A stretch of DNA of 64,000 bases from Bacteroides reticulotermitis JCM 10512 (GTDB lineage: Bacteria > Bacteroidota > Bacteroidia > Bacteroidales > Bacteroidaceae), in NCBI RefSeq assembly GCF_000517545.1, contig NZ_BAIV01000001.1, positions 1 to 64,000 on the forward strand, read 5' to 3'. Positions within the stretch are counted from its first letter, which is position 1; each line of letters starts with the position of its first letter. A model generated the notes under the pieces. The model ran no database searches and was not told the DNA's origin. It saw only the letters and a program-made list of their open reading frames with translations. The position numbers were made by a program, and so were the translations under genes. Positions 17,029-27,748 of this stretch are shown here, piece after piece.

Positions 17029-20000
17029 ATGAAATCTAAAATAATAATTCTAATAATATGTGCTTTATTGGGTACTGTGAAGGCTTTTGCTCAGAATCGT
17101 ACGGTTCAGGGAGTAGTACTTGACAGTAACAATGAGCCTATGATTGGTGCTACTGTTGCTGAAGTCGGTAATAATAAGAATGGTACAATTGTTGATATAA
17201 ATGGTCATTTCCGATTAAATGTCAGTCCGGAAGCCAAGTATTTGGAAGTTAGTTTTGTTGGTTATATCTCTTCTAAAGTGGATATAACGAAGCAGAGTAA
17301 TATAAAAATTGTACTTCAAGAAGATGTGAAAGGTATTGATGAAGTTGTGGTAGTAGGTTATGCTACTCAAAAGAAGATTACTGCAACGGGCGCTACCAGT
17401 GCTATTAGTGCTAAAGATATTCGTCAGATACCGACTTCTAGTATTCAAAATGCATTAGTGGGGCGTTTACCGGGATTTTTCTCTCAACAACGTTCAGGTC
17501 AACCCGGTGGTGGTGGAGAATGGGATCAAAATGATTTTTATATTCGTGGTGTAAATTCGCTAAATGGAGACTCACAACCATTGATTATAGTAGATGATAT
17601 TGAATATACTTATGATCAAGTACAACAATTGGATGTAAACGAGATAGAAACGGTCACTATATTAAAAGATGCTTCAACGACAGCTATCTATGGTATTCGA
17701 GGGGCAAACGGAGTATTGGTTATAACGACTCGTCGTGGAAAATTAGGTAAACCTTCGATTAATGTTAGTGGTGATTTCGGAGTACAAAGTATTATTCGTA
17801 TGCCGCATTATTATGATTCGTATACTTCAGCCTTGTTACGTAATGAGGCGTTGGTTAATGATGCTCATGGCACAAGTACACCACCTGAAATCCAATTTGA
17901 TGAGAATGATTTATTCCTATTTCGGAATGGAAATGATCCTTATGGCCATGCGAATACTAATTGGACTAAAGAATTATTAAACAGGACGACGACTGCCCAA
18001 CGGGCTAATATAGATGTAAGCGGTGGTACAAATGTAGTGAAGTATTTTGTTTCTTTTGGAGTATATAATCAGTCTGGTATGATTAAAGATCAGAAACCTA
18101 CTGATGGTTATGATGATGTGAATACGAATTATAAATATAATCGAACTAATTTCCGTACAAATCTAGACATTATGCCTACGAAAACGACTAAAATCCGTTT
18201 TGACATGAATGGTCGTTTTGAAATGCGGAATCAACCTAATAAAACGAATATAACTGATGAGTTGGATAGTTATGAAAGGTTAGCTCCTTTCATGCCACTT
18301 AGAAATCCGGATGGAAGCTATTCCTATGCAAGTTATAAGGGAGGTAAAAATACTGTGGCATTAAATTCGATTTTAGCTAATACAGGTTATACTCGTAAAA
18401 ATAAAAATGACTTTAATATTGTAATTGATGTAAACCAAGATTTAAGTGCCATTACCCAAGGGTTATCTGTAAAAGCTTTGTATTCGTATGCTGGAACTTG
18501 GGAAGAGAGCAGAGGCTTAGTCGTGACGCTGATAAACAGCTTCCTGCATTTTATTATGATTCGGAAACTGGTACTTACTCACCACGTAACGGACAATATG
18601 CACAATATGGAACTTACAGTCAGCGTACAGGGGTAGGAGGTTATACATCTACAACTACTTTGATGTTTTCCGGAGCTTATGATCGTACTTTTATTGATGC
18701 TCATCACGTATATGGTTTGTTATTATACAACCGCCGGAGTTATGTTTCCGGAGGAGCACTTCCACGAAATTATATTGGGTTGACGGGGCGTGTCGGATAT
18801 GATTTTAAACAGCGCTATATGGTTGAGTTCAATGTTGCGCGTAATGGTAATGATATGTTTCAAAAAGGAGAACGTTATGGTATTTTTCCAGCGATATCAA
18901 TAGGGTGGAATCTGGCAGAAGAATCTTTCTTTAAGAAACTCTTTCCTAATATTGACTTATTCAAAGTGCGAGGCTCATATGGTTTGGTAGGTACTGATAA
19001 TAAAGTAAACAAGCCTGTAACGGAACAAGAATACTCTAGTAGTGGAGGAGGACCTGATTTTGGAGTGACTTCAGGGTTAGGACAATCGGGAACTATGCAG
19101 TTTGAAAGAGCTTTAGTTAATCCATATGTAACTTGGGAAAAGGAGCGTAAGACAGATATTGGTTTGGAGATAAATATGTTCAAGTCTCGTCTTCGTTTAA
19201 CTGCTGACTATTTCTATAATTATCGTTATGATCAACTGATAGCACAGAATGGAACTTCTGCATTAATGGGACAATCAGTACCAGCTGTAAATAATGGAGA
19301 AACAGAAAATAGGGGTGTGGATGGAAGTATCAGTTGGCGTGATACAAAGAAAGGATTTACATATGGGATTACAGCTACCATTTCGTATGCTAAAAATAAA
19401 ATTATATATATATCAGAATCTCCCAATTATCCTTGGCAAGCTCAAACAGGTCGTCCAATTGGTGTAGGTCTATATTACAAGACCGATGGTTTACTGACTG
19501 TTAATGATTTTGTTGATGTTGAAAAAGGTATTTTAAAAGAGGGTGTTGCAAAAACAAACTTTGATAATGCCGGAATTCCACAACCGGGTAATATTAAATT
19601 TGTGGATATGGATGGCGATGGAGTAATAACGGAAGCGGATAAAACGTATGCTGATAAGCCAAATTTGCCTACCACAACTTATGGTTTAGGATTAAGTTTC
19701 GGTTATAAAGGGGTGAGTCTAAACTTGCTTTTCCAAGGAGCTACGGATTATTCTGTTTATTTAGGAATGCTTGGAGGAGGTAATTATCGGGCAATGCACA
19801 TGGATCGTTATACTCCGGCGAATGAAAGCCAGGAATATCCTCGCCTTTCGGTAATGGGGGGAAGTGGTGATCGTAACATAATGTCTTGGGGAACTTCAAT
19901 GTCGGATTATTGGTTGAAAGATGCTTATTATGTTCGTTTGAAATCCGCAGAGTTAAGCTGGCAGATGCCTGAACAGTGGTTTAAAAATATTATAATTAAA

Positions 20001-20147
20001 GGTTGTCGGTTGTATGCTACTGGATTCAACCTGTTTACAATTAGTAATATCAATAAATACCAGCAAGATGCTGAAATTGGTTGTTCATTCGGACGTACTT
20101 ATCCGAATACAATAAATTTCAATTTTGGTGCTCAATTATCATTTTAA
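17029..20147 (+). pseudogene. SusC-like TonB-dependent transporter, second pair, frameshifted
   Basis: About 1039 aa when joined. Signal peptide, CarboxypepD-like domain (RTVQGVVLDSNNEPMIGATV), the TonB-box-like linker KGIDEVVVVGYATQKK, plug (SIQNALVGRLPGFFSQQ, then GANGVLVITTRRG) and a barrel ending NFNFGAQLSF. One base is missing near 18515; the frame resumes as RLSRDADKQLPAFYYD. 18 bp after susD1. It differs clearly from susC1, so the two pairs probably import different sizes or forms of the glycan. Confidence 0.9.
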
Positions 20148-20159
20148 TTTTAGCTAAGT

Positions 20160-21985
20160 ATGAAAACAATTAATATATTGAGATACTTATTCTGTTTTAT
20201 AATTCTGGCGGGAACGATTTCTTCATGTGAAGGAGGCTTTTTAGACCAGAAAGTACAGGATAAGGATAACTTGGAAACGACATTCTCGGATAGTCTGAAA
20301 ACCTGCAACTTCGTAAACGCTATCTATTATGGCGATGAACGAAATGGAAATATTGGACTGATGGGAGGAAATATGGCTCCGGCTTCTGATGAAGCTGATG
20401 GAGGTACCAGATTTGGTTGGTGTCTTCAACTTACAAATGGAGCGGCTAGTTCTGTTGGCGCTGCTAATACAGAGTGGGTGTCTGTTTATCAAAAACTTCG
20501 TAGAGCGAACATTTTCTTACAGAATATTGAACGCACCCCAATTTCCGCAGCATTAAAAATGCGTTTGAAGGGAGAAGTGCATTTCTTGCGTGCATGGTGC
20601 TATTATCGATTATGGCAATTTTGGGGTGGTCTTCCTCTGGTATATGACAAAGTATATCGTGTGGATGAAAAAATAGAGGAACCACGTGCGACTTTTGCTT
20701 CAACTGTTGATTATATGATAAGTGAATTGCATGAGGCGGCTCGTTTACTTCCTGTTGATTATCGGGTGACAGGTACTACAGATGCAGGTTATACGTATAT
20801 TGCTGATCCCGGACAATTGGGGCGTGCTACTAAAGGGGCTGCTTTAGCTTTAAAAGCTCGTATTTTGTTGATGGCGGCAAGTAAGTTATATAACGGTGGA
20901 GGAAATATAGCAGGGGCTACGGCAGAGCAGATTGCATTAATTTCTTATCCGGAATATAAAAAAGAACGTTGGGAAGATGCTTTAGCAGCTATTCGTGAGA
21001 TTATGAAGCCGGAATACGGGTATGCTTTGGTTGACGGAAAAACAAACTTGGAATACCCGGGGTGGAGCTTTCATGAAATATTTACGAGCCGATGGAATGA
21101 AGAGTATATTTGGACATTGCCCCAAGCAGGTAATAAAGAAATGGAAGGAATATTTGACCCTCCTTCCAGACGTAGTGAGATTACTTCTACTAATAGTCCC
21201 TTATTATTTCCTTTTCAAGAACTGGCTGATGCTTTTGGTACAGAGAATGGGAAGGCTGTAGGTGAGGACCATTATATAATCCTGATAAGCCTTATGAAAA
21301 ACGGGATCCTCGTTTTTATTACACGATTCTTTATAATGGGGCTATGCGTAAGGATGGTAAAGATAATAAATTCAAACCTGTTTATACGTTTGTAAGTGAT
21401 TCTTATACCACAGATGAAGAAAATGCAGGAGCAAAACGTGATGCCTTATATGCTAATTATGCAACTACTACAGGCTATTATGGTATGAAAATGTGTAATT
21501 ATGAAGTCGTTAGCAATGGTAGTCTTGTTTCATCTCGTAGTTATCCTTTAATGCGTTACGCAGAATTTGTGTTAGGAGCAGCAGAAGCGTTGAATGAGAT
21601 ATTGCCGGCTCCGGATGAAGAAGTTTACGGGTGGTTGATTTCTATTCGGCGACGTGCCGGAATTAAATCGGGAACAGATGGACTGTATGGCTTGAAGGCT
21701 AATATGACACAGGATGAAATGCGGGAAGCTATCTATCAGGAGCGCCGGGTTGAGTTGGCACTTGAAGGTAATCATCGCTATAATGACATTCGGCGTTGGA
21801 AAGAAGGCACTAAATATTTAAGTGGGTTTAAACATGGCATTGAGTGGAGAAAGAAAACAGATGGTACGTTTACTTCTTATTCAATAGAAGTACGTCGTTA
21901 TACATTTGATGAACGTACATATGTATGGCCGATACCACGTGTAGAAATAGTGAAGATGCCGCAGATGATTCAAAATCCAGTATAA
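20160..21985 (+). pseudogene. SusD-like surface lipoprotein, second pair, frameshifted
   Basis: About 608 aa when joined. Lipobox GTISSC near residue 23. SusD helices include KLRRANIFLQNIE, RAWCYYRLWQFWGGLPLVYDK and GAALALKARILLMAASK. The C-terminal part has MRYAEFVLGAAEALNEI and ERRVELALEGNHRYNDIRRWK. One base is lost near 21272, in the DHY-NPDKPYEKRDPRF segment that precedes the conserved RDPRF motif. Starts 12 bp after susC2. Confidence 0.88.
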
Positions 21986-22006
21986 TTAATTAGATAAAAT
22001 AATATT

Positions 22007-23886
22007 ATGAAAAGATATATACAATCAATTGTATGGATGTTTGGCATGATCTTGTTAGTAGCTTGTCAGGCTGAAGATTTGGAAAGTACTAATGGAGCAG
22101 CTTACTGGGTAGAAGGCGTGGGGGATGGCACACAAGTAGTGCCCACTCCTGTTCATCAAAAGCTACAATGCATTTTACGGCTCTTTATGATGAACCGACG
22201 AATTCACTTACAGGTACTTTGAAAATGGAAAATCTGTGGGAGGACAATGAAGGAGACGAAGTGACAGCAATAGAATTTTGTGGTCCGGCGGAGAATGGAA
22301 AAACTGGAACCAAAATGAAAGGCATTATTACTAAATCCGGTTATGAGAGTAATGATTCTCAACGCATCTCATTAAGTGGATATTTGGCGTTGCTGCCTGA
22401 TGAAGTAAGAGTATTAAAAGAAGGTAAGGTTTATCTGACTGTTCGTACTCGAAATTATCCTGATGGCATTGTCCGTGCACAATTAAAAACTACATTGGTT
22501 GATTCGTTCGATAAACCGGCAATGGTCAAAAGTCTTGCATGGGATGGAAATGAACGGATTATTATCGCGAACCCGGGTGATGAAATGCAGCTAAAAGTGA
22601 CTGTATTACCTACTTATGCAACAGATAAGACTGTAAAATGGGAGAGCAGCGAACCAGGTGTGGCCACAATATCGGAAACTGGTTATCTGAAAATAACAGG
22701 TGATGGTAAGACAATTATCAGTGCTAGTACTGTAGATGGAAGTAATTTGAGAATAGAAGCAATTGTTGCTGTTAATTTTGTACCAGTTACGGATATTGAT
22801 TTAGGAACGAAATTAATAAATCTTTTCATGGATGAGACTATATCATTAATGGAACCGGTTTATATACCTGAAACAGCTGACCAAAAAGAACTGGAATGGA
22901 AGGTTGAAGATGAAAGTATCATTAGTTTTGATGAAGCTACGCGTACGATTACTCCTCTTGCTTATGGAACTACTACAATTTCAGCTATAGCCAAGGATGG
23001 ATTTGGTACGGTTTCTTCTCTAGTGGTCCGTGTAGTCCAAGAAGGTGTTGAAACTTTCTATATTCCAGCTGCTGATTTTAACCAGGGAAGTGGAGTTGGT
23101 ACGGAAAACAGTAAAGATACCGAGCAACCGGTTTTTGAAAAACAGGCAAATCGCATGACTAACGGCTCATGGATGGGATATGATAATTACCAGGTTGATT
23201 TGATGAACTGTGGTTCAATTGCTTTGCGTTATTCTTCACCTAATAATGGAAGCAAGGTTTATGTACGGTTAGATGATAGGGAAAATGGACCGACGGTTGC
23301 AGAATTTGATATAACGAGTACAGGTAACTGGACCAATTATAAAACGATTGAAACAACTGCATTAGATTTGACAGGTGTTGATCTTTCAAAGAAGCATACA
23401 GTCTATTTAGTTTTCCAAAATTCAGGAGGCTATGCATGTAACTTGGTATGGATTGGATTCAAACCTGTGAAGAAGTCGGAATCTTGTATTGGTGCAGCTT
23501 ATTTTACGACGGGAAATGCCGGAACGGAAAATAGTAAGGATACGGAGGAACCTGTCTTTGAAAAGCAAGCCAACCGTTTAGGAAACGGAACTTGGATGGG
23601 ATATGATAGTAATCCGTTATATATGCAGAAGTATACAACCGTTTCTTTGCGCTATTCTTCAGCTAGTAATGGCGGTAAAGCTTATATTCGTTTGGATGAC
23701 AAAGACAATGGCCCCACTGTTGCGACATTTGATGTGGCAGGTACTGGAAACTGGAGTAATTACCGGACAATAGACACTACACTTAATCTGGATGGAGTGG
23801 ATTTAGGTAGAAATCACGTAGTCTATATTATTTTTGAATGTAGTAGCGGGTATGTATGTAACTTAGTTTGGATTTGGTTTAAATAA
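22007..23886 (+). pseudogene. Surface glycan-binding lipoprotein: CHRD, Ig-like and two CBM6-like domains, frameshifted
   Basis: About 626 aa. Lipobox LLVAC near residue 20. A CHRD-like domain follows (TMHFTALYDEPTNSLTGTL through YPDGIVRAQLK, about 50-165), then two bacterial Ig-like domains (DEMQLKVTVLPTYATDKTVKW onwards) and two tandem CBM6-like modules. Both modules carry GTENSKDTE, PVFEKQANR and NLVWI. One base is missing near 22163. Position right after susD2 is that of the SGBP in most PULs. It should hold the polysaccharide at the cell surface. A CHRD domain in an SGBP is unusual. Confidence 0.8.
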
Positions 23887-23900
23887 TAAATTTTACGATT

Positions 23901-25807
23901 ATGTTTACGATAAATACATCTTTATTGAAAAAGATACGTGCATTTGCACTCATGTTATTGGGTTGTTCGGCAATGGTCGGCTGTGAAATGAATGATATAA
24001 TGGAACCACCAAAGCGTGGGAAATACCTACGGCTCCTGGAGAGATTAATCGGTTGGAAGGGGATATCATATCCCCGACCTCCGGCCTGCGACATCCGGGT
24101 TGTGGTATTAATGCCGAGTTACTTAATAATATGAAGAAGGAGTATGATGCGGGTAGCCAGTTATATGAAAAGTTTGCGAATTCACGATGGGCTAAGATTA
24201 CTTATAAACGTGATGAAGTGACGGGTGAACTAAATGAATTAGGACATGAAAATGTGGGAAGAGGCAGTTCTAATGAAAATCGGACAGATTATGAGTTCGA
24301 TTGTCAGGCTGCTTTATATCAGGCAATCCAATATTATTGTACAGGGATAGAAACCTATGCGGAAACTGCAACTGCAATTATTCATGGATGGGCAACAAAA
24401 CATAAGAATTGGGTAGGTTCTGAATCTTATTTTTTAGCGCAGGGAAATTCTTGTGATTTAGTGGCAGGAGCGGAAATCTTGAGATATACTTATCCGAAGT
24501 GGACCCAACAAAATACGGATGAACTTATCAAATATTTGGATGAAGTGGTGGATCCTTTGGTGAATATTATGGTTGGACAACCATTGCGTGCAGCTAATCA
24601 GGGAGCTATCGATTTTAACGGAGCCATAACTCACGCTGTCTTTAAAGATGATAAGGATAAATTTGAAAAGTGTCTTTATGCTTTTCAATATGATGGAATG
24701 TCAAGTATATATAATTTAATTTTGCCTAATGGTCAAAATGGTGATTCCGGACGTGATTCCGGACATGCTAGAGGATTGTTGAGTGCTTTGACAAATGCTG
24801 TTGAAGTAGCATGGCAGCAAGGATATGACTTATATCGGTATCCTAGTGCGGAAGATGCCCGTTTGTTAAGAGGATGTGAGTATTTCTGTAAATCTCTTCT
24901 TCAAGAAGGAGATCCGAATTGGATTCCGTTTGGAGGTTATGGAGCAGCCTTCCCTGCAGTAGCTACTGGCTTGGTAACAGATGGACTTACTTGTTTAGAT
25001 ATTGCTTATATGCGTTATAAACAGACATTTGGCATGGATTGCTCATGGATTGAACAGTATCCTTATAAATGGGTAGATGCAAATTCTTTCTTTTATAAAT
25101 ATGCTAGTAATGTTACGATAAAAGTGCCGGAATACATACAATCCTTACCAGCTTTTAAGTCTTTCACTTATACTTCTCTTAATAGTGCTGATTTGCAAGT
25201 TGTTACTATTAATGTAGATCCTTCAAAACCTGCTCCTGTGGTTGAGCGTAATGGAAATGCAGGCTCTCTTTCCGGTTACGGAACTTGGACGGATGATTTT
25301 AAGAAAAAAGATGATTCATTTACTTTCTTATATATTCCAATCACAGGAGATGGTTCGTTCAAGGTGAAGATTACTGGATGGGATAAAGAGATAGATAATG
25401 CTAGTGTCGGAGTTATGGTGAGAGATTTCTTGACGAAAGATGCAAACTTTGCAGAGGTCGGCTGGAGCCGTAAATGGCAGAAAGTGAATGATACTGATCA
25501 ATGGGTATCTGCGCCAACTACATCAAGAAGCAGGAATGGCAGTAATGTAAGTAATGGTAGAGATCTGGATGCATACCAACGAGAATGGCCTTATTGGTTC
25601 ATTTTAGAACGTCGCGGAGATAGGATTGCAATAAAGGCTTCTTCAAAGGATCCGGATGCAGAGTATTGGATTCCTAAAGGTGAGTGTATCATGCCTAATA
25701 ATGAAACTCTTTACTTTGGGATATATGTAGCTCCTAAAGATGATTCGAAAGGTCCTTTGAAGGTATCTTTCTCTGATCTTCAGATTGGAACTTTATCAGG
25801 TGAATAA
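23901..25807 (+). pseudogene. Alginate-lyase-like (PL38/PL5-type fold) lipoprotein, frameshifted
   Basis: About 635 aa. Lipobox AMVGC near residue 32. The (alpha/alpha) toroid of the alginate-lyase superfamily covers about residues 60-400, with LRAANQGAID (candidate catalytic Asn) and GQNGDSGRDSGHARG (candidate catalytic His). The C-terminal 200 residues form a jelly-roll-like domain (VGVMVRDFL, PYWFILERRGDRI) also found in the lyase at 27749. One base is lost near 24016. The same N-Q and GRD-x-x-HA pair recurs in the next two lyase-like proteins. Probably cuts a (glucur)uronic-acid-containing backbone; substrate inferred. Confidence 0.78.
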
Positions 25808-25861
25808 CGTCATACATAGATATATACATAGTTATTATCTCTTCTCATTTGCTTTTGGTGA

Positions 25862-25883
25862 CTGTCGCTGTTATATGCGACAG
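25862..25883 (+). other. Intergenic hairpin after the lyase gene
   Basis: CTGTCGC-TGTTATAT-GCGACAG. A 7-bp perfect stem without a T-run; possibly an mRNA processing or stability element before the GH43 gene. Confidence 0.4.
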
Positions 25884-25939
25884 CACAGAAAGCTTTTATA
25901 TGGGGAGCAGCAAATAAAAGACTATTTAAAATAAAAAAT

Positions 25940-27109
25940 ATGAATAAACTGACAGCATTGTTTTTTATTGCACTTTTATTTTTCTCTTGCGGAGGAAAGA
26001 AAAATAATTCGAATTCGGAAAATATAGATGCACAAGTTACCTATTGCAATCCGTTGACGGATTTGGACGGCAAGCCTATTACATTTGGTGATCCGTTTAT
26101 ATTGCATGCAAGTGACGGGCGTTTCTATATGTATGGTACTTCTGACTACACATTTCTCGATTATAAATGTTATTCAAGTGACGATCTTGTACATTGGAAG
26201 AATGAAGGCTCTTGTCTTATCCCGCAAGACAACACTTGGACTACTGATGTTTTCTGGGCTCCAGAGGTTTATGAGCGTGATGGAAAATATTATATGTTTC
26301 ATAGTTCTAACTGGAAAAACAATCCTGATAAAGAATTGGAGAACTTTCGTTTGGGTGTAGCCGTAGCTGATAAGCCTACCGGACCTTTTATTGAAATGTA
26401 TGATGAACCTATTTTTGATTCTAAGTATCCAATAATTGATGCAAATATTTACTTTGCGGAAGATGGACGTATATACTTCTATTACTCCCGTTGTTGTTAT
26501 AAACATCCGGTTGAAAGTGAATTAGCTGCAAAATTGAAAAAGGAAGGAAAGGCGGATGAGATACAAGAAAGTTGGATTTATGGGGTAGAAATCAAATCTG
26601 ATTTCAGTGGTATTATCGGTGAACCGATTCTGTTACTTTGTCCTCCGAAAACATTGGCTGACAAACAATCTTCTTGGGAAGATCTTTCTGCTTTGGCTGG
26701 TGAAGGTGAAGCAATTCGCCGCTGGAATGAGGGGTCTTACTTATTTAAATATGGAGATACATATTATATGATGTATTCTTGTAATTTTTGGCGCGGGCAA
26801 CACTATGCCGTAGGATATGCAACCTCGAAGAGCCCCCTTGGTCCGTTTGTCAAGGCAAAGAATAACCCTGTGCTAGAAAAAAATGTAGATCAAGGCGGAA
26901 AAGTATATTGTACGGGGCATAATATGGTGTTGACATTGCCGAATGGAGATATGTATTGCGTTTACCATGGGCGTACTGCTGAAACGGATAGTATCACAGG
27001 GGATGCAAAACGAGTGGCGTTTATGGATAAAATGGAAATTTTACCAAATGGGGAATTAATTGTATATGGTCCGACAACAGAACCGCAACCAGCTCCAATA
27101 ATCCGATAA
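25940..27109 (+). CDS. GH43 family glycosidase, lipoprotein
   Basis: 389 aa. Lipobox LFFSC (Cys17), then a single five-bladed propeller: GDPFILHASDGRFYMYGTSD carries the catalytic-base Asp near the start, VFWAPEVYERDGKYYMFHSS follows, and RWNEGSYLFKYGDTYYMMYS holds the probable general-acid Glu. CTGHNMVLTLPNGDMYCVYHGR closes the barrel. GH43 enzymes are mostly alpha-L-arabinofuranosidases or beta-xylosidases; subfamily not assigned here. Frame intact. About 640 bp of non-coding DNA follows, so this gene probably ends the susC/D-linked operon. Confidence 0.88.
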   Translation: MNKLTALFFIALLFFSCGGKKNNSNSENIDAQVTYCNPLTDLDGKPITFGDPFILHASDGRFYMYGTSDYTFLDYKCYSSDDLVHWKNEGSCLIPQDNTWTTDVFWAPEVYERDGKYYMFHSSNWKNNPDKELENFRLGVAVADKPTGPFIEMYDEPIFDSKYPIIDANIYFAEDGRIYFYYSRCCYKHPVESELAAKLKKEGKADEIQESWIYGVEIKSDFSGIIGEPILLLCPPKTLADKQSSWEDLSALAGEGEAIRRWNEGSYLFKYGDTYYMMYSCNFWRGQHYAVGYATSKSPLGPFVKAKNNPVLEKNVDQGGKVYCTGHNMVLTLPNGDMYCVYHGRTAETDSITGDAKRVAFMDKMEILPNGELIVYGPTTEPQPAPIIR

Positions 27110-27428
27110 AATGGATATTTTTCAATGATGAAGGATATGCAGAAAAATGGAATATTAAATGTAATTTCAAGCCGTTAAAAAGGGAGGGAGAGGTGAAAGG
27201 AAAATAAATTGCTTTAGTTTACTATTTGTAAAATGAGAAATAATATCAATTTGCAAGAATAAGTGGAATTTTGTATCTGTTTATGTGCAAATTTGATTGT
27301 ATAGTCTATTAAAAGTCTGTTTCCCTCTAAAATATGATTTTATTGTGGATTCTGGATTTGAACTCCATATAGCTGATAATAGAGCTTAATTATTCCTTTC
27401 TACCTCTTTCTCACCGATGGAAGTAGGG

Positions 27429-27464
27429 TTGGTCGTGAGGAAAGAGATACTCCTCACCGACCAA
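27429..27464. repeat. Hairpin in the intergenic region
   Basis: TTGGTCGTGAGGA (27429-27441) pairs with TCCTCACCGACCAA (27451-27464) with a single bulge, around a 9-base loop. It is followed shortly by GGTTTAAAACC. It could be a terminator of the first operon or a relic of a small mobile element. Confidence 0.45.
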
Positions 27465-27695
27465 TGCAGTATTGGTTTAAAACCAAAAACTTTATTCTTG
27501 CGTGAAAAGATCTGCTTTTCCTTTCTATTTATACGTTTTGAGGGTAATAATGCATATTTATAGTGAATATTTATACGCAATTTTCTCTATTTGACTATTT
27601 TTTCTTCGCTTTATCAACCGGAAAATATTAAAAATAGAACATATTTTTATTTATGTTGATATACTAAAAGAGGGGGGGAATTCTAGGGGATTTAT

Positions 27696-27703
27696 TATAT
27701 TTG
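27696..27703 (+). promoter_or_regulatory. Bacteroides -7 promoter element (TATATTTG)
   Basis: Matches TAnnTTTG, 46 bp before the ATG at 27749. The upstream GTTAC/CCTATTC element of the other two PUL promoters is not found here, so control may differ. Confidence 0.45.
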
Positions 27704-27748
27704 TTCGTACAACAGATATATGATAATTAGATACTATCTATCATTGCT

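Larger units (their letters stand above)
27110..27748. other. Intergenic region between PUL operons
   Basis: About 640 bp, AT-rich, no credible gene; a 64-codon antisense frame has no family resemblance. It contains the hairpin at 27429-27464 and the promoter element at 27696-27703, so a second PUL transcript probably starts here. Confidence 0.55.

Noticed and set aside
27386..27580. 64-codon leftward ORF between PUL operons
   Set aside because: AT-rich, overlaps the hairpin, no recognisable domain.
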